A DNA stretch of 64,000 nt, from positions 186,001 to 250,000 of the forward strand of contig JAUFSD010000003.1 of the NCBI GenBank assembly GCA_033030425.1. Direction: 5' to 3'. Position 1 is the stretch's first letter, and each line of letters starts with the position of its first letter. The DNA comes from Verpa conica (taxonomy: Eukaryota; Ascomycota; Pezizomycetes; Pezizales; Morchellaceae). This document shows positions 49,069 through 62,791 of this stretch, piece after piece. The notes below the pieces were generated by a model, which was not told where the DNA came from, did not search any database, and saw only the letters and a program-made list of their open reading frames with translations. The translations under genes were made by a program, and so were the position numbers.

Positions 49069-51000
49069 ATTTCGTAGCGTAAATAATTTTAGCTACCTTA
49101 GATTAGTGACTTCGTAAAGACTTCTCAGGTATCACACTACATAATCAAACTTACCTTTAATAATCGATGAGACCCTTCACTGATTTAGATCGCTCTATCA
49201 AGTAATAACGGAGGAACCCCCAAAAAAAATTACTTTAGACGTGAAAAATACCGACGGTGGATTTACGACGCTGATAGATGGCACAAAATTAAGGCATCCA
49301 TATTGTTATAAATGCTTGGAATACGTGGGCGCTTATGCTGGCTAGCTGGCTGTGCCACTCACAGCAGTGCTGTATGCATGCAATCCCGCAACCGCGACGC
49401 ACCTACCCAGTATAGGGCCTGAGAGCCTGCGGTTATTTAAAATACAAGACATGACCCCTTTTTGTTGAGGCTATGAATATATGTAACCTTGGCTTTTGCC
49501 TAGATTACACATTCACGTCACTCATCATATGTCACTCGTTAGTAAACGCGATTATAGTACAGTCTCTCGAGTACATACTTCATACTAGAATAATCGCTCC
49601 ATATGTATATATATAACTAAGCCCAGCAGGTCCATACGACCAAATTACCATTATAAGAACATTCACCCTATGAGAATTCCAGTCCCAAGCGCATCCTAAT
49701 ATTATAGCAAGTCTAGCTAGCTAGTATTACACCCCTTAAAAACCACAACCCACCTCAACCTCGCACTTGCTAGTATATAACTCCGATAGTGAATCCAGGG
49801 CCTATACACTGTTGGTTTAACCGACACTTATTAGATCGCTTAAACTAAGGATGAGCGCCACCTACTCGTAGTCGTCAAGCATTTACGGAATTGAGTGACT
49901 TGTGGGAATGCGATGTCGCTCGCTAAAATACACAAAATACACAAATCACAGGGCAAAAGGGCTACATTAATTTATTGAACGGGGGTTAAAGAAAAACAAC
50001 CCTTTGATTTAGCGAATGGTAGAAGCTCACAAGCCCATAATGAGCTGGTAAGATAGGTATGTCGCTCTCCCTGTTGTCATATTCCATAAACGCTTAACGG
50101 AGAGTCCGACTTACTTACATAAACTTATAAGCCAAATGAATATACTCTGCTTAGTTATAACTTAATTATATATACCTAAGTAGCTTTTGGCAAGGCCTAG
50201 CCGTAGGCCGTACGTTGCTTGTACCTGTTTATAATAAACCATATCAAAAAACTTGTAGTAAAAAAGAGAGGACGAGTAGACTAAAGGCTCAGGGGCACCC
50301 GCTCCAGCGAGTCTCGTATGCTTCCTATATACTATATGTGCTCCTACATAGTAGACCCAAAACCTACTTGTACCCGCACTATACCTATTCAATACCCATA
50401 ATACAACAAAACACTTTTATCTATGTAAATACGAGTGATAATTCATGAGCTATACATAGTGTATTTGTCGATTTACTACTATACGTGGTAACACCCTATC
50501 CTAAAATAGGCTACACGGGATGACCGCATCCTTGGCCAGAACCTTGAACTCTTGTCGTACATACAACCGTATACACAGGCAGAAAACAAGCCGATGTATT
50601 CACAGTACGACAGACCTCCCGTGCTAGAAGTAGATAAATCACTGCCTATAAAAGATCACCACCCATTTATGAAAGCTTCATCAACCCCTAGCCCAGAGTG
50701 AGACACACAATTCCCCAATTCATGCCCACAGTTTCTTATTTAAGCCAGTAAACGGTACAAACGCTATAAAATCTCCATGCTTTACTTCAATATCTTCCCT
50801 ACCACTAGTCCAACCCATGACCACCCGTTTTTGTATCCGGCAAAACGGGAAAGTATAAAAAATCCCGAAACCACCTCCCCCGATAAAGCCCGCCAATAGT
50901 TTAAAGAAATAAGGAGAAAGACAAACATATCCCGGATATCTCGTAAGGATAAAAAAGTATCAAAATGCCTAGATAACAGACAAAAGAGGGGAGTACCAAA
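49069..51000. other. Intergenic region, NLR promoter side and 3' flank of the MAPK gene
   Basis: 1.9 kb, AT-rich, many stops in all frames. No gene, tRNA or terminal-repeat element recognised. The first few hundred bases before 49068 should hold the NLR promoter. Confidence 0.5.
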
Positions 51001-52732
<1,732 letters not shown>

Positions 52733-53760
52733 GCTGAGTGATTATGGGGGGGGTATTTAGCTTTTTCTAAAAGAAAGAAATAGACTATCGGTTGTTCTAG
52801 TTAGGACACAATGGAAATGGCTCCTTCTTTAGAGTTTCGAGATGATTCCTCCGGAGGAACAGTAGTTATGCAGTTTGTGATATCAAGCTCCGAAGTTGGA
52901 ACGATGTGACGGGTAAACTGATAGAAGGGAAAGAAAGAAGATGGAGAGAGCGAGTGAAGAGAGAAGTATCCTTCTCGAGGGAAGATCGAATCTGGTTCAA
53001 CTCAAAAGATACTTATTGGTGTGATGGGTAGACGGCAGGCACTGAGTGAAGCTGGATGGAGTGTGAGTGGACGCAAGACGGGTTTTGGAGGGGGGATGAG
53101 CAGGCTAGGAGCCAACAAGCGAGTTGGGAATACTTGCAGTGAAGAGGGGTTGTTGAGGAGGGGGAACCGCTGCAAGCTGCAGGGAGGGGCGCTGACTGGG
53201 TAGGGCAGCCTCCCTCGGGGTGCATGGTGGGGGGTTTTTTCACGGCGCAGGGATCCTAAGAGTGGAAGCCCAGATACTGTACCGCGAGGCTGAGAGAGGG
53301 GAAATAAACCGCGGTCGAAATCTGGATGGTTGGTGGTTGTCCGCTAAGCGCGCGCCCCTGCAGCTCATGATCTAGCCCAATTGACGCCACTGATTCTAAT
53401 TTCTGGCTTCTCACATGAAGCGATGCTAATTTCATTGAGACCAGGCGATGCTCTAAAGGCACATTTTATTCCTCCTCAAACGATCGGTGATGAAATAGCT
53501 CAGTGATTACACACTTATCGATCGAGTACAAAGGGCCAACGAGATCACATATCACACCTACAAGAGGGCGGCATGGAGGGGCAGACTATGACATTTTAGC
53601 ACAGCTTCTGGAAATCCAATAGAAGGCTTCCATGCCAGGAACTACATCAGCTGCGGTGAGAAATCAGTCCCACTACACAAGTTATGTAGGTACCAGTACC
53701 AGTCGCGGTCATGTGCTAGGCACGGGGGGCTATAACAACTTATTCAAGATATGATAGGTA

Positions 53761-54205
53761 TGGCGCGCGCAGACTTAAATGTGCTAGCCGAGTTCGGGTG
53801 TGGAACAGCAACCCACACCAAATCTTAGCCAAACTTCAATAATCTGGGCATGCAAAAAATAAAAAAAAACCCTACAAGCTCAAGTGTATGCTCAACAGAA
53901 AACAAACACTACCAATATATGACCCCAGTGGTGTTTTTCCTCTAGTATACCCCTTCTTACTTGTTAGGCTATATGTAGCATCCATCATGTCTAAGTATTT
54001 CTAGGAATGGTTCCATTTGGCACTTTCTACAGCCAAAAATGAAGTTTTATTCCACAACAACTACACATGCCAAAGCTTAACAAAAAGATATGGAGCTTTA
54101 TTGATGCTATACAAGGCCACATATCTTTTTGTTAGTCTTTTGGCTGGCTGTGAGAGCCGGAATATCGGCTGAAATTTTGCGTCACATTTAAGACTGCGCG
54201 CGCCA
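53761..54205. mobile_element. MITE-like element, 445 bp, TA target duplication
   Basis: Terminal inverted repeats of 23 bp match at 22 positions; the left one starts TGGCGCGCGCAG at 53761 and runs through CTTAAATGTG to 53783. The right one is its inverse, ending CTGCGCGCGCCA at 54205. TA flanks both ends (53759-53760 and 54206-54207), as for Tc1/mariner-type insertions. An internal hairpin (arms TAACAAAAAGATATG at 54078-54092 and its inverse at 54120-54134) lies in the right half. No open frame inside. The superfamily is not certain because the ends are GC-rich and do not match a terminus I know. Confidence 0.6.
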
Positions 54206-54761
54206 TACATATCTTTAGAGTTAATCTTAGTGCTTATAAATACATTACATAATCACAAATACCATCACCCCCTTGATGCAGCTTACCATAGCTAAGCAAT
54301 GTGCATGAGGTCCATCCTCGTTCTTAGGGTTTAAATACTAACAAATACACTTTTATTATATTTATTAATGTATCAGTAGCCTTTACACATGTCCTCGTCA
54401 TCATCAGAGAATGAAGCCTGGCGAATAGAGAGTGAATGAATAATCTCTGTTGCGCTCTTCCTTATTGGTTAGATAGAGAAGGCTTAAAAGTGCATGTTTA
54501 AAGCCCCCCCTCTAGACCAGTCTATCCGAGAGTAGGACTACAAAATATGCTCTAGTAGCGGCCACTACAAATACTACACTTCTTCGTCTTACATATAATA
54601 GTAACCCTCACCGTAGTAGTAGTATTCCACAAAATAGCACTATATCGTAGCACTCGGCCTAGGCCAGGTAGGTGTGCAAAAAGAACCCAAAAGCACGAAT
54701 CAAGTCATGGACCCATTAACCAGAAACCGGTACCTTATCTATCTATACCATAGACCAGATG

Positions 54762-54793
54762 CCTACTCTACTCTACTCTACTCTACTCTACTC
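54762..54793. repeat. (CTACT)n pentanucleotide microsatellite
   Basis: About six perfect copies of CTACT. Confidence 0.9.
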
Positions 54794-55475
54794 ACTACAT
54801 ACAGCCACAACTAACACATCCTCTAGAAAAATATCTTTACAGCTCTACGATACTCGCCAGAAACAAAAGTCTATTCGGTTGACAATAAAGAAATACTAGC
54901 TATATTCATTCCTATAAGTAAAACCCTATGAAGCTTTGCTATTTTCTTCAATTCTAACACCGAATGTACCGATTTTTAATTTTAAAGTCTCTTGCTTTTA
55001 ACCTTACATAGTACCAGACCGAACAGGCTTTAGTTTTCCGACTAGTATTAAATACTCCCGGATCAGAGATCCCTACATAAACCCTGCCCGAGTGATACTA
55101 AACCACCTCAGCAACATATATAAAACGAGTGAGAGTTTGTGATACCAAATCATTACATCAACTTATTAAATTAACTTTTTTAGAATACAATAAAGTCTCT
55201 ACAGTAAAGTAGGAGAGCAGAAGAGCTAGAGAGAAAAAAAACAATATTCCCAAATCAAGAGGGAAAAATCTATAAAGAAAACAGAAGAAAACTCCAAGGT
55301 TACTATTACAACCGACATTTAATTTCGTCGTGCCTCCAGGACAAAAAAAAGAAAGAAAAAACACCAATCTTCTCCTTATGATGCAAATCTCCACAAGCAG
55401 TACGCCAAAAGACTATGCTATGCGCCCTCCCTTAAAACAAAAACGAAAAAATAACCACCCGGCTACCACATATAT

Positions 55476-57155
55476 TTAAACAGTCTCCCTTTCAACCCTC
55501 GCAACATCCCTCAACCTAACATCCCCCTCTCTCCCCGCATAAACACACTCCAACCTCCCTCCCAGACCAGTCACCAACTCCCTCCTCACCTGCCGCGCAA
55601 ACTCCTCAGCAAAAACTGCAACATTAACTTCCTGAGATGTATACCAACTCGCCCGGTCCCCATTAGCACTACCCAAGACTGTGATATTTCCATCTATAAC
55701 AATTGTTTTAACATGACTCTTGACCGCCTTATCCATCAAGTGCCCAGTCTCTGTTCGAGCAGCACCAGTGTAATAATACACCCATAGCCCTCTCCCACCG
55801 CCTCCGCCGGCTCCTCTCTCGCCATCAGGGAGCCCATTAGCAACTACCCGCTTGATTAGTCTCTTTACACAACACTCTGTTATGCCCATCCCAGCAGTAG
55901 TAACAATCTGCTCAAGCAGCATCATCTTGCGACATGTAACCAGCTCCACTACCACCCCACGCCTCACAGCAGTCGCAAGTGCATCAATTAGCGGTTGCGA
56001 GGTCAGATTAGGCGTTTGTAAGTATATCGATTTCTCAGCACGGGCAATAGCAAGGAGCAAGAAAGCATTCTGTGGCGTCTGCATAGGATCCTTATTCTTC
56101 GGTGGCGACGGCAAAACAAAAGACAGCGGACGAGGAAACCTCGGATTCCGATGGTGCGGCTGTGGGATAAAGAGAGTTGGGTACGACTTTGCAGGGTTTG
56201 TAGAAAACTCAAACATCCTCACAGGGGCAGCAATCGGGGTTAGCCCCTCATCCCTGAACGACCCAAGTAGCAAATCCTCCTCTTCATCATCCTCTATCCG
56301 AGCCTCATCACCAACACCCCATACCCCTCTCCAAAACTTATAAAACGTATCCACAATGCCACCTTCAAAGATAGACGCACACTCCCCCCACACCTCCCAA
56401 GACACATTTGCACTCGGCAACACGAGCACCTTCCGATCTACAATACAGAACTTGCCATGGAGGACTGAAAACGGTAGATAAAAAATACTCTTGACAGCCA
56501 TATCTAGCCCCGCCAACTCCTGAGGCGCTGGGAACCCCATCTCTGCCCACGTATCAGGCGGGTACTCCTTCCCCTTCGGTGTTGCCGGGTGTCGAAGCTT
56601 CTGCAGTAGTCCAGAAGACGAAAACCCAATCCTGACCCTTACCTTTCCCTTCCCCTTTGCAAGTGCATTGTCAGATAGGTTCCTCAATGCCTCGCTGAAC
56701 ACGGCTCTTGATTCCGAGGGGGCCCAGAAGCAGGTGACGAATAGAACCTCGGACTCCGCAGATGCAATTATAGAGGAGAGGAGTGTTGTGACTGATAGAC
56801 CAGTGCCAACATGGAATGACCGTGGAGTTGAGGAGGTGAGTAGGGTGCTTAGTGGGAGTGGTGAGTGTGCAGTTGCTGGGGAGAGACTCTGAATGAATTC
56901 ATTGCAGAGAGTAAGGTCTGACCTTTTCAGCGGGACTGAGCCAACAGAGGCAAGATGGTGTTTGTAGTTTTGTAGATGCTCTGAATCTACTGGATGAGCT
57001 AGAGGGTTTGCTGGTTGGTAGCCAGGAGAAGACTCGCTTGAATGAAAGGGGAATCGTAGGGCCATCAGGGATCTTGGTAATAATAACAATGGGAGATTGA
57101 GTATGAGATGGAAGGTTATGATGGAGAAGTTGAGGTGGGACGCGTTGAGTGACAT
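55476..57155 (-). CDS. PLD-superfamily protein (phosphatidyltransferase/phosphodiesterase-like)
   Basis: Single exon, 559 aa. Two HxKx4D motifs define the superfamily: H233-G-K-F-C-I-V-D240 in VLHGKFCIVDRK, followed by LPSANVSWE, and H481-V-K-T-I-V-I-D488 followed by GNITVLGSANGDRASW. This two-HKD layout with short spacing is that of bacterial cardiolipin synthase-type and fungal hypothetical PLDc proteins, not of PLD1/Spo14, since no PX or PH domain is present. The N-terminus (FSIITFHLILNLPLLLLP) is hydrophobic and could be a signal anchor. Both HKD motifs are intact, so activity is likely; the substrate is not known. It is transcribed in the same direction as the ISWI gene, 529 bp downstream of it. 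Confidence 0.82.
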   Translation of the reverse strand: MSLNASHLNFSIITFHLILNLPLLLLPRSLMALRFPFHSSESSPGYQPANPLAHPVDSEHLQNYKHHLASVGSVPLKRSDLTLCNEFIQSLSPATAHSPLPLSTLLTSSTPRSFHVGTGLSVTTLLSSIIASAESEVLFVTCFWAPSESRAVFSEALRNLSDNALAKGKGKVRVRIGFSSSGLLQKLRHPATPKGKEYPPDTWAEMGFPAPQELAGLDMAVKSIFYLPFSVLHGKFCIVDRKVLVLPSANVSWEVWGECASIFEGGIVDTFYKFWRGVWGVGDEARIEDDEEEDLLLGSFRDEGLTPIAAPVRMFEFSTNPAKSYPTLFIPQPHHRNPRFPRPLSFVLPSPPKNKDPMQTPQNAFLLLAIARAEKSIYLQTPNLTSQPLIDALATAVRRGVVVELVTCRKMMLLEQIVTTAGMGITECCVKRLIKRVVANGLPDGERGAGGGGGRGLWVYYYTGAARTETGHLMDKAVKSHVKTIVIDGNITVLGSANGDRASWYTSQEVNVAVFAEEFARQVRRELVTGLGGRLECVYAGREGDVRLRDVARVERETV

Positions 57156-57684
57156 TCCACGGCCATGGTAGACTCAGGGGGGTCTGTGCCGTATGGATGG
57201 CTGGTGGTTGGTGTTGAGCTTGACAACGAGTGAGACGCGATTACTCTATGCGACGTCATGCATCCATCTCAAGGAAGTCTCGAAACACGGCACAGCTACC
57301 GGCACCAGCCAGACAATAGGCAATAGGCAATAGGCAATAGGCAATGTTCTGGTGATGTAGAGAAAACTAGTGTACATACAGTAAGGTAAACAACTAAGAA
57401 TATGCCTCCCCTTTCAATCAACACTAATCTATGCAGTGTGTGCACTAACTGAAGTATCCCAACAGCCCACAGGATATGTAGAAGAAAAATACTGAAACTT
57501 TGACATCAAGTGAAAGAAAGAAAAAATATCAACGCCCCTCAGCCATCCTTTCCAAACAGAACAGGAACATCTAAAAGTAAAAAGTCATACTTTGCTTTTT
57601 AAAAATCTATACCTATCCCTCTCCCGTCTGCCCTCGAGATGCAACTACCCCCCCCCCTTTCCGTTTTCATAATTATATCCTATC
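57156..57684. other. Intergenic region between PLD-like and ISWI genes
   Basis: 529 bp holding the promoter of the PLD-like gene and the 3' flank of the ISWI gene, plus a heptanucleotide repeat at 57314-57342. Nothing else seen. Confidence 0.6.
57314..57342. repeat. (CAATAGG)n heptanucleotide repeat
   Basis: Four tandem copies of CAATAGG followed by a partial fifth copy. Confidence 0.9.
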
Positions 57685-60600
57685 TTACTTCTTCTTCGAT
57701 TTCCCCCCCTTAGTCTTTGATGCTGCGGCCGACACCTTGGAGTCTACACTTGACGCTCTACTCGTCGCAGCACTCGTAGCTTTACTATCGGCTCCTTTCT
57801 TCGCTTGTTCAACAGCCTTGTTCTGTGTGCACCGGACATGTCAGCATGACCGTATCTAAAAATAGTACCTCTAAAAAAAAACTTAAAGGTTATATACCTT
57901 AGGCGGTCTCCCCAACTTCCCGTTAGTCTCTGCACCCTTCGCCTCTTTTGCTTCCTTAGCCGCTCCAGCCGCCCCCTTACCCTTCTTCGCCGGCGGGCCC
58001 TGCTCCTCCTCTTCCTCCTCCTCCCTATCTCTTCCCTTCTTCGGCTTCCCAGTACCATTATTACCCGCCTCCTCAAACTCTCTCACTACGGTCGCAATAA
58101 GTGTTGTACAACGCCTAGAGATTTCCAAACTAGTTCTACTAAGGAAGAACCAATCAAATCTAAACAAAGGACTCTCTCTAATCTCATCACGAATCATATC
58201 ATGTAGATTCTCTGCATCCAATCCGAACTTATCAAGATGTACTAGCAAGAAACGATCCTCCTCCTCAGTGTAAATCTTCTTGTTGGTCGTAGAGACAGAG
58301 TAGTTGAGTTTCAGTTGCTGAAGCGGAACACGATACATGTCGATTTTTCTCCTCAGCATCTTTTTCTGTTGTGTGATCTTTGCCGACTTCTCCTCTCCAG
58401 TTTCGATCGTAGCAATGTACTTCTCGTAGTTTGGCATCTCTTTATAGCGGTCCCAAAACACCTTTGCGTATTCACGGACCTCTTTCTCAGTCTTGCTCTC
58501 GATATCGGCTGCGATGGCAGAAATACTCTTGCGGCCGTACTTTGCGGAGAGCTGAATAAACGACATAAAGTCCTTGCGAGACCAATTTGAGAATCCCTGC
58601 TCACCGAGACGTGTCTTCTCTTCCTGCTCGGCTTCGGTGAGTGGGACGGCATTGTCGATGATCTCCTGCTCTTCAGTACGGGCGGCTTCACGCTCTTCGA
58701 GGGTTTCCTCGGTACCGTCGCGGAGGACTGCTTTATAACCCTGCTGCTTCTTGAAGTACGCAGTCTCCATTTCCTGGAGCTCAACCAGCCTCGGTGGGTA
58801 GAATTGATGTTCATGGACAGATACCTGTTTCGGTGCCCTTGGAACCTTAGGCTTCGTGTCCGCTTGTTTACTACCCTGCGTCAAGACCTGCCGGTAATAG
58901 TTATCGATACCATAGCTCTGTTCCTTCCGTTCTCTCTTGGCAGGGTTAATCCAGTTGGCCCCAATATTCGTTTTCTTGACTGCCGCGAAATTTTCTCCGT
59001 TCCACTCATACGCCGAGTCACTGGTAAATTTCTGCAGGTCATCAAGACCTAATTTTGCGTATCTTGCGTTTAGTTCCTTGGTACGCTGCTCGCCACGCTC
59101 GAGAATCGCATTAATGTCATCGTCGGTCATGTCCTGCGTAATCTGGTTCTCCTTCTCCTTGCTGTTCTTGAAGACAACATCCGCACCATGCTGGATCATG
59201 GACAACAATTCGTCCTTAGAAGCAGCAGCTTTCGTCTGTTGCTGTGCCCGAGATTGTTGAATAACAAGTTGATCAAGACGAAGCTTCTGGGCAGCACGCT
59301 CAAGGACCTTCTCTTCAATTGCATTTTCTGTTACAAAGCGGAAAACCATAACTTGTTTCGTCTGACCGATACGATGAGCACGATCCATGGCCTGGAGATC
59401 TGCCTGAGGGTTCCAGTCGGAATCGTAGAGAACGACAATATCAGCACTTGTCAAGTTAATACCCAAACCACCAGCTCTGGTAGTAAGCAGGAAGATAAAT
59501 TTGTCACTGCCAGGCTTATTGTAGTCGTCGATAGCAGCAATACGATCCTCATGCGCAGTAGAACCGTCGATACGGCAGTAGTTGTATTCCCTGAAGACAC
59601 AGTAATCTTCAAGAATATCCAATTGACGTGACATTTGGGAGAAGATGAGGATCCTGGACCCCTGGGCCTTCATACGCTTAAGGAGCTTGTCGAGCATGAC
59701 CATCTTACCAGAGTTATCAATGATATGCTCGTCGGTGGTGTATGGAGGGCCTGGCTCAGCGCCTTCGAAAAGGTACGGATGATTACAGCATTTACGGAGC
59801 TGCATGACAATGTTGAGAAGACGGGTCTTAGATTCACGTTTGCCGCCGGCACCGTTGACGGCATCGATATCTTTCTCAAGAATCTTCTGATACCATTTAA
59901 CCTGCATTTCGGACATACCAATATAGACATTGACCTCTGTAGATTGTCAGCAGTTGTAAGTCGCTAGTAAATGAGTAAGAAATACCTTTCTTTGGCAACA
60001 AGCTCTTCTCAACATCACTCTTAACACGACGTAGCAAGAACGGTCGGAGCACTTTATGAAGCTGCTGAACAACCATATCCTGATCTCCACCCTGTGTCTC
60101 GAACCATTGGTCGAATGCGCTAGAGTCACCAAACACATCAGGGAGCAAGAAATTTAGTAGTGCCCATAGCTCGTGAAGATTGTTCTGGAGCGGGGTTCCG
60201 GTAATGAGGAGACGGTTCCTAGAGTTGAAGATACGAATGATTTGAGCCAGAGCGGATTCTTCATTCTTAATACGATGGGCCTCATCGACGATGATGTACT
60301 CCCAAGCAAACTTCTTCAAGTGTGTCTTCTCCCGGAGAATCATCTCGTAACTTGTAATCATGACATCAAAATCTTGGGTCAGAACACGCTCGTTGATGAG
60401 CTTTGCACGTTCATCCTTGGTTCCCTGTAGCACAAGGACATTGACACCGGGAGTCCAATGTTCGAACTCGCGCTTCCAATTGTCAAGGGTAGATTTTGGG
60501 ACGGTGACCAAATGAGGACCATTCACACCAGCAACATGACGGAGGTAACCAAGAAACTACACAGTTGTTAGTGTATGTTACTCAAAGGCGACCAGAGGAA

Positions 60601-61642
60601 TGCAATACCGAAATTGTCTGTAGGGTCTTTCCAAGACCCATCTCATCAGCTAGAATCCCAGAAATACCATTTTCATGTAAAGAGATCAGCCAGTTCAGAC
60701 CAGCAATCTGGTAGTCCCTCATTGTACCACCCTTGATAAAAGGTGGTGATTCTGTAAACAGAGTTCTGGCCTCTCCCTCACCCTCCTCATCCTGAAGGAG
60801 CTCTTCATCCTCTTCCTGCTCGGTACGTCGGCGCCTATTTTCCGCAGCTGTAGCTTTTTTGCCTTTTGTATTTTTCTTCTTCTCCTCCTCTTCAGCTTGG
60901 ATACGGAGGTAATCGGGGTTGTTGCCCATAAAGTGGCGGAAGAGATCTGCGCGGAGCTACTGTTAGCCACAATCTATTCGGGGAGATAGGTGCCGAAGGA
61001 CAACGAGGATTACCTGTTAGACCGAGGAGGTAGCGAATTCTTTTTGTTGAGTCGTTTTCCTATATCCAGCCAAGGAGGGTCAGAAAACTAGTTGTGTACC
61101 AAATATCCACTTTACGCGCGTATGACTAGGGTAAATGCGTGCCACAATTCACAACCAGTGGAATATACCTTTCTCTGATTTAAATTCTCGTTCTTCTTTC
61201 CAAAGGCCTTCTTCTGCTTAGATACCGCGAATGACCTGCGCCGCCGACCATCTGCTGGCGCTACAGACTCGTCATCCCCGTCATCATTCTCCTCGTTATC
61301 CTCTTCCTCATCGTCACCGTCCTCGTCCTCGTTTTCCTGCTAGTGCAATGTTAGTCTGCCGTAGCCATGTTCTGGTAGGAGTTACTGCATACGTTATCCG
61401 CGTCCTGAAATTAAAGTCGCGCCTGTAAGCTATCGGTATGACCAGAAGAGCAAAATGCTGGTAGGGCAGTGGAGGACAAGAGGAGATGGCAAGGGCAATA
61501 GCACACATACATCCATAGAAACGTCACCATCATCATTTGCCTCGTGCTCAGAACCCTCAGCTGTGGTGGTTGTTGGTTGATTACTATCATCTGCCATCAC
61601 CGAGTCTGGGAGTGAGGCTCTGCTCTCTCTGCTCTTGACCAT
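57685..61642 (-). CDS. ISWI-family chromatin-remodelling ATPase
   Basis: Seven exons (61642-61511, 61336-61169, 61059-61014, 60946-60609, 60556-59986, 59936-57898, 57822-57685) join to 1143 aa. An acidic N-terminus is followed by the AutoN-type segment [18 protein letters not shown], then the Snf2 ATPase with DEMGLGKT (216-223), DEAH (319-322), [18 protein letters not shown] and the helicase-C block [20 protein letters not shown] with [11 protein letters not shown]. The C-terminal HAND ([10 protein letters not shown]), SANT ([20 protein letters not shown]) and SLIDE ([20 protein letters not shown]) domains define ISWI. The protein slides and spaces nucleosomes, acting in complexes like yeast Isw1/Isw2. 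A basic tail (KGGKSKKK) ends it. Which of the ISW1/ISW2 types it matches cannot be told here. Assignment is firm. Confidence 0.95.
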
Positions 61643-62791
61643 CTCTTTAACCTTTTTTTCTCCTTGTGAACTATTCCTAGATGCCTTCTCGGGGAGGATG
61701 AAGTTGAGGGGGTTTGATTGAATTTAGAAGAATGGTGGCAAGCGAGGGTTGATAAGGGGGGAGGGGATTTTCTTAGCGAAGAATTGGCGTCGTCTCTCGA
61801 AGTTAGGTTAAGGTGAGTGGGAGGTTATGTAGGGGAGGGAAGAGAAGGCAGGAAACACCGCTGTACTGTACAGACTAGACTGCATGTACTGGTACTACAT
61901 AGGTACCACTCACTACCAAGCGCGTCTCCAAAGATTATTCCCACGCGAACTCTTTGCTGAGTCAGCGTTCATCTGGTACCACCAATCAGGGAAGACTGTA
62001 GAGTACCCTACTAATAGGGTGATGACAGTCTTCCTGCTTGCCCCCCTCCATCATCTGCTGTCACTCACCCTCGGCCAGTTCTTAAGGATCCTAAAGAAGG
62101 TCAATCATCGGCCAGCCAGGATTACATACTTTACCCTACTGGCTTGGCCTCTTGCTGCAGGCGTCACTGGACCTGGCTGGCTGTCTGGATTGCTGTCTGT
62201 CTGGTTGACTGACTGTTGACTGACTGGTTGAGTGACTCTGGATTGTTGTCTGGCTGTCTGGTACCGGCGTCGTCTCGCCTCTGTGTCTGGTCTCTAGTCC
62301 CGGTGTCTGGTGTTTGGCCTCTGGTCTGTCTCTTTTAGTCTCTCTCACTGTCCGTCTGCCTCTCTCTGTCTGTCTCTCCCACTGTCGTCTGTCCCTCCCT
62401 CTCTATCCCTCCCCCCCTGCCCTCCACAGGCTCGCCTCCCTCACTTGTACTCTATTCACCACCACTCAACTCCACCACGACTCTCGTTCTTTACGGCCAC
62501 CTAATCTCATCGCTCCCACACTAGTCTCCTTCCCTCGTTTGACTCCATCTGGTCCAATTTCTACCCGCACTCGTCACAGCCCCACACACCCCTCGTCTTT
62601 ACAACTGTCCATCATCCATCACCACCATTACCATTACCACCACCATCCTCCATCTATCTATCCGTGGCAACAAACGCTCTCTCGCCTCATCTCCGTTATT
62701 CCTTTTCCACAAACCCTAAGCCTCACTCTCCCCCCCGAGGCTACTATACCATAAATAAATTTAAATTTTAAAAAAAATAAACCTCGTCTAA
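61643..62791. promoter_or_regulatory. Divergent promoter region, ISWI / HAPSTR1-like gene
   Basis: 1.15 kb between outward-facing genes. It contains a hairpin (61991-62033), a CTGGCTGTCTG-rich simple sequence (about 62172-62260) and a long pyrimidine-rich tract (about 62330-62750) leading to the ATG at 62792, as often seen in leaders of fungal genes. Open frames over the tract are low-complexity. Confidence 0.5.
61991..62033. promoter_or_regulatory. Two-tier inverted repeat (stem-loop)
   Basis: Outer arms GAAGACTGT and ACAGTCTTC (9 bp perfect) enclose inner arms ACCCTA and TAGGGT around CTAA. It could form a cruciform or RNA hairpin, or be a protein-binding palindrome. Function unknown. Confidence 0.55.

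Larger units (their letters stand above)
52733..55475. other. Intergenic region upstream of the MAPK gene
   Basis: 2.7 kb. The first 500 bases before 52732 are the presumed MAPK promoter and leader. 53461-53760 has stops in all frames. 53761-54205 is a MITE-like element and 54762-54793 a microsatellite, both listed separately. 55140-55440 is A-rich on the plus strand and looks like the 3' flank of the PLD-like gene. No gene recognised. Confidence 0.55.

Noticed and set aside
53480..53560. tRNA-like A-box (TAGCTCAGTGATTA)
   Set aside because: No B-box (GGTTCRANYCC) or cloverleaf follows at the right distance.
61884..62219. 111-codon open frame between ISWI and the HAPSTR1-like gene
   Set aside because: No recognisable domain; it overlaps a hairpin and simple sequence in a divergent promoter region.
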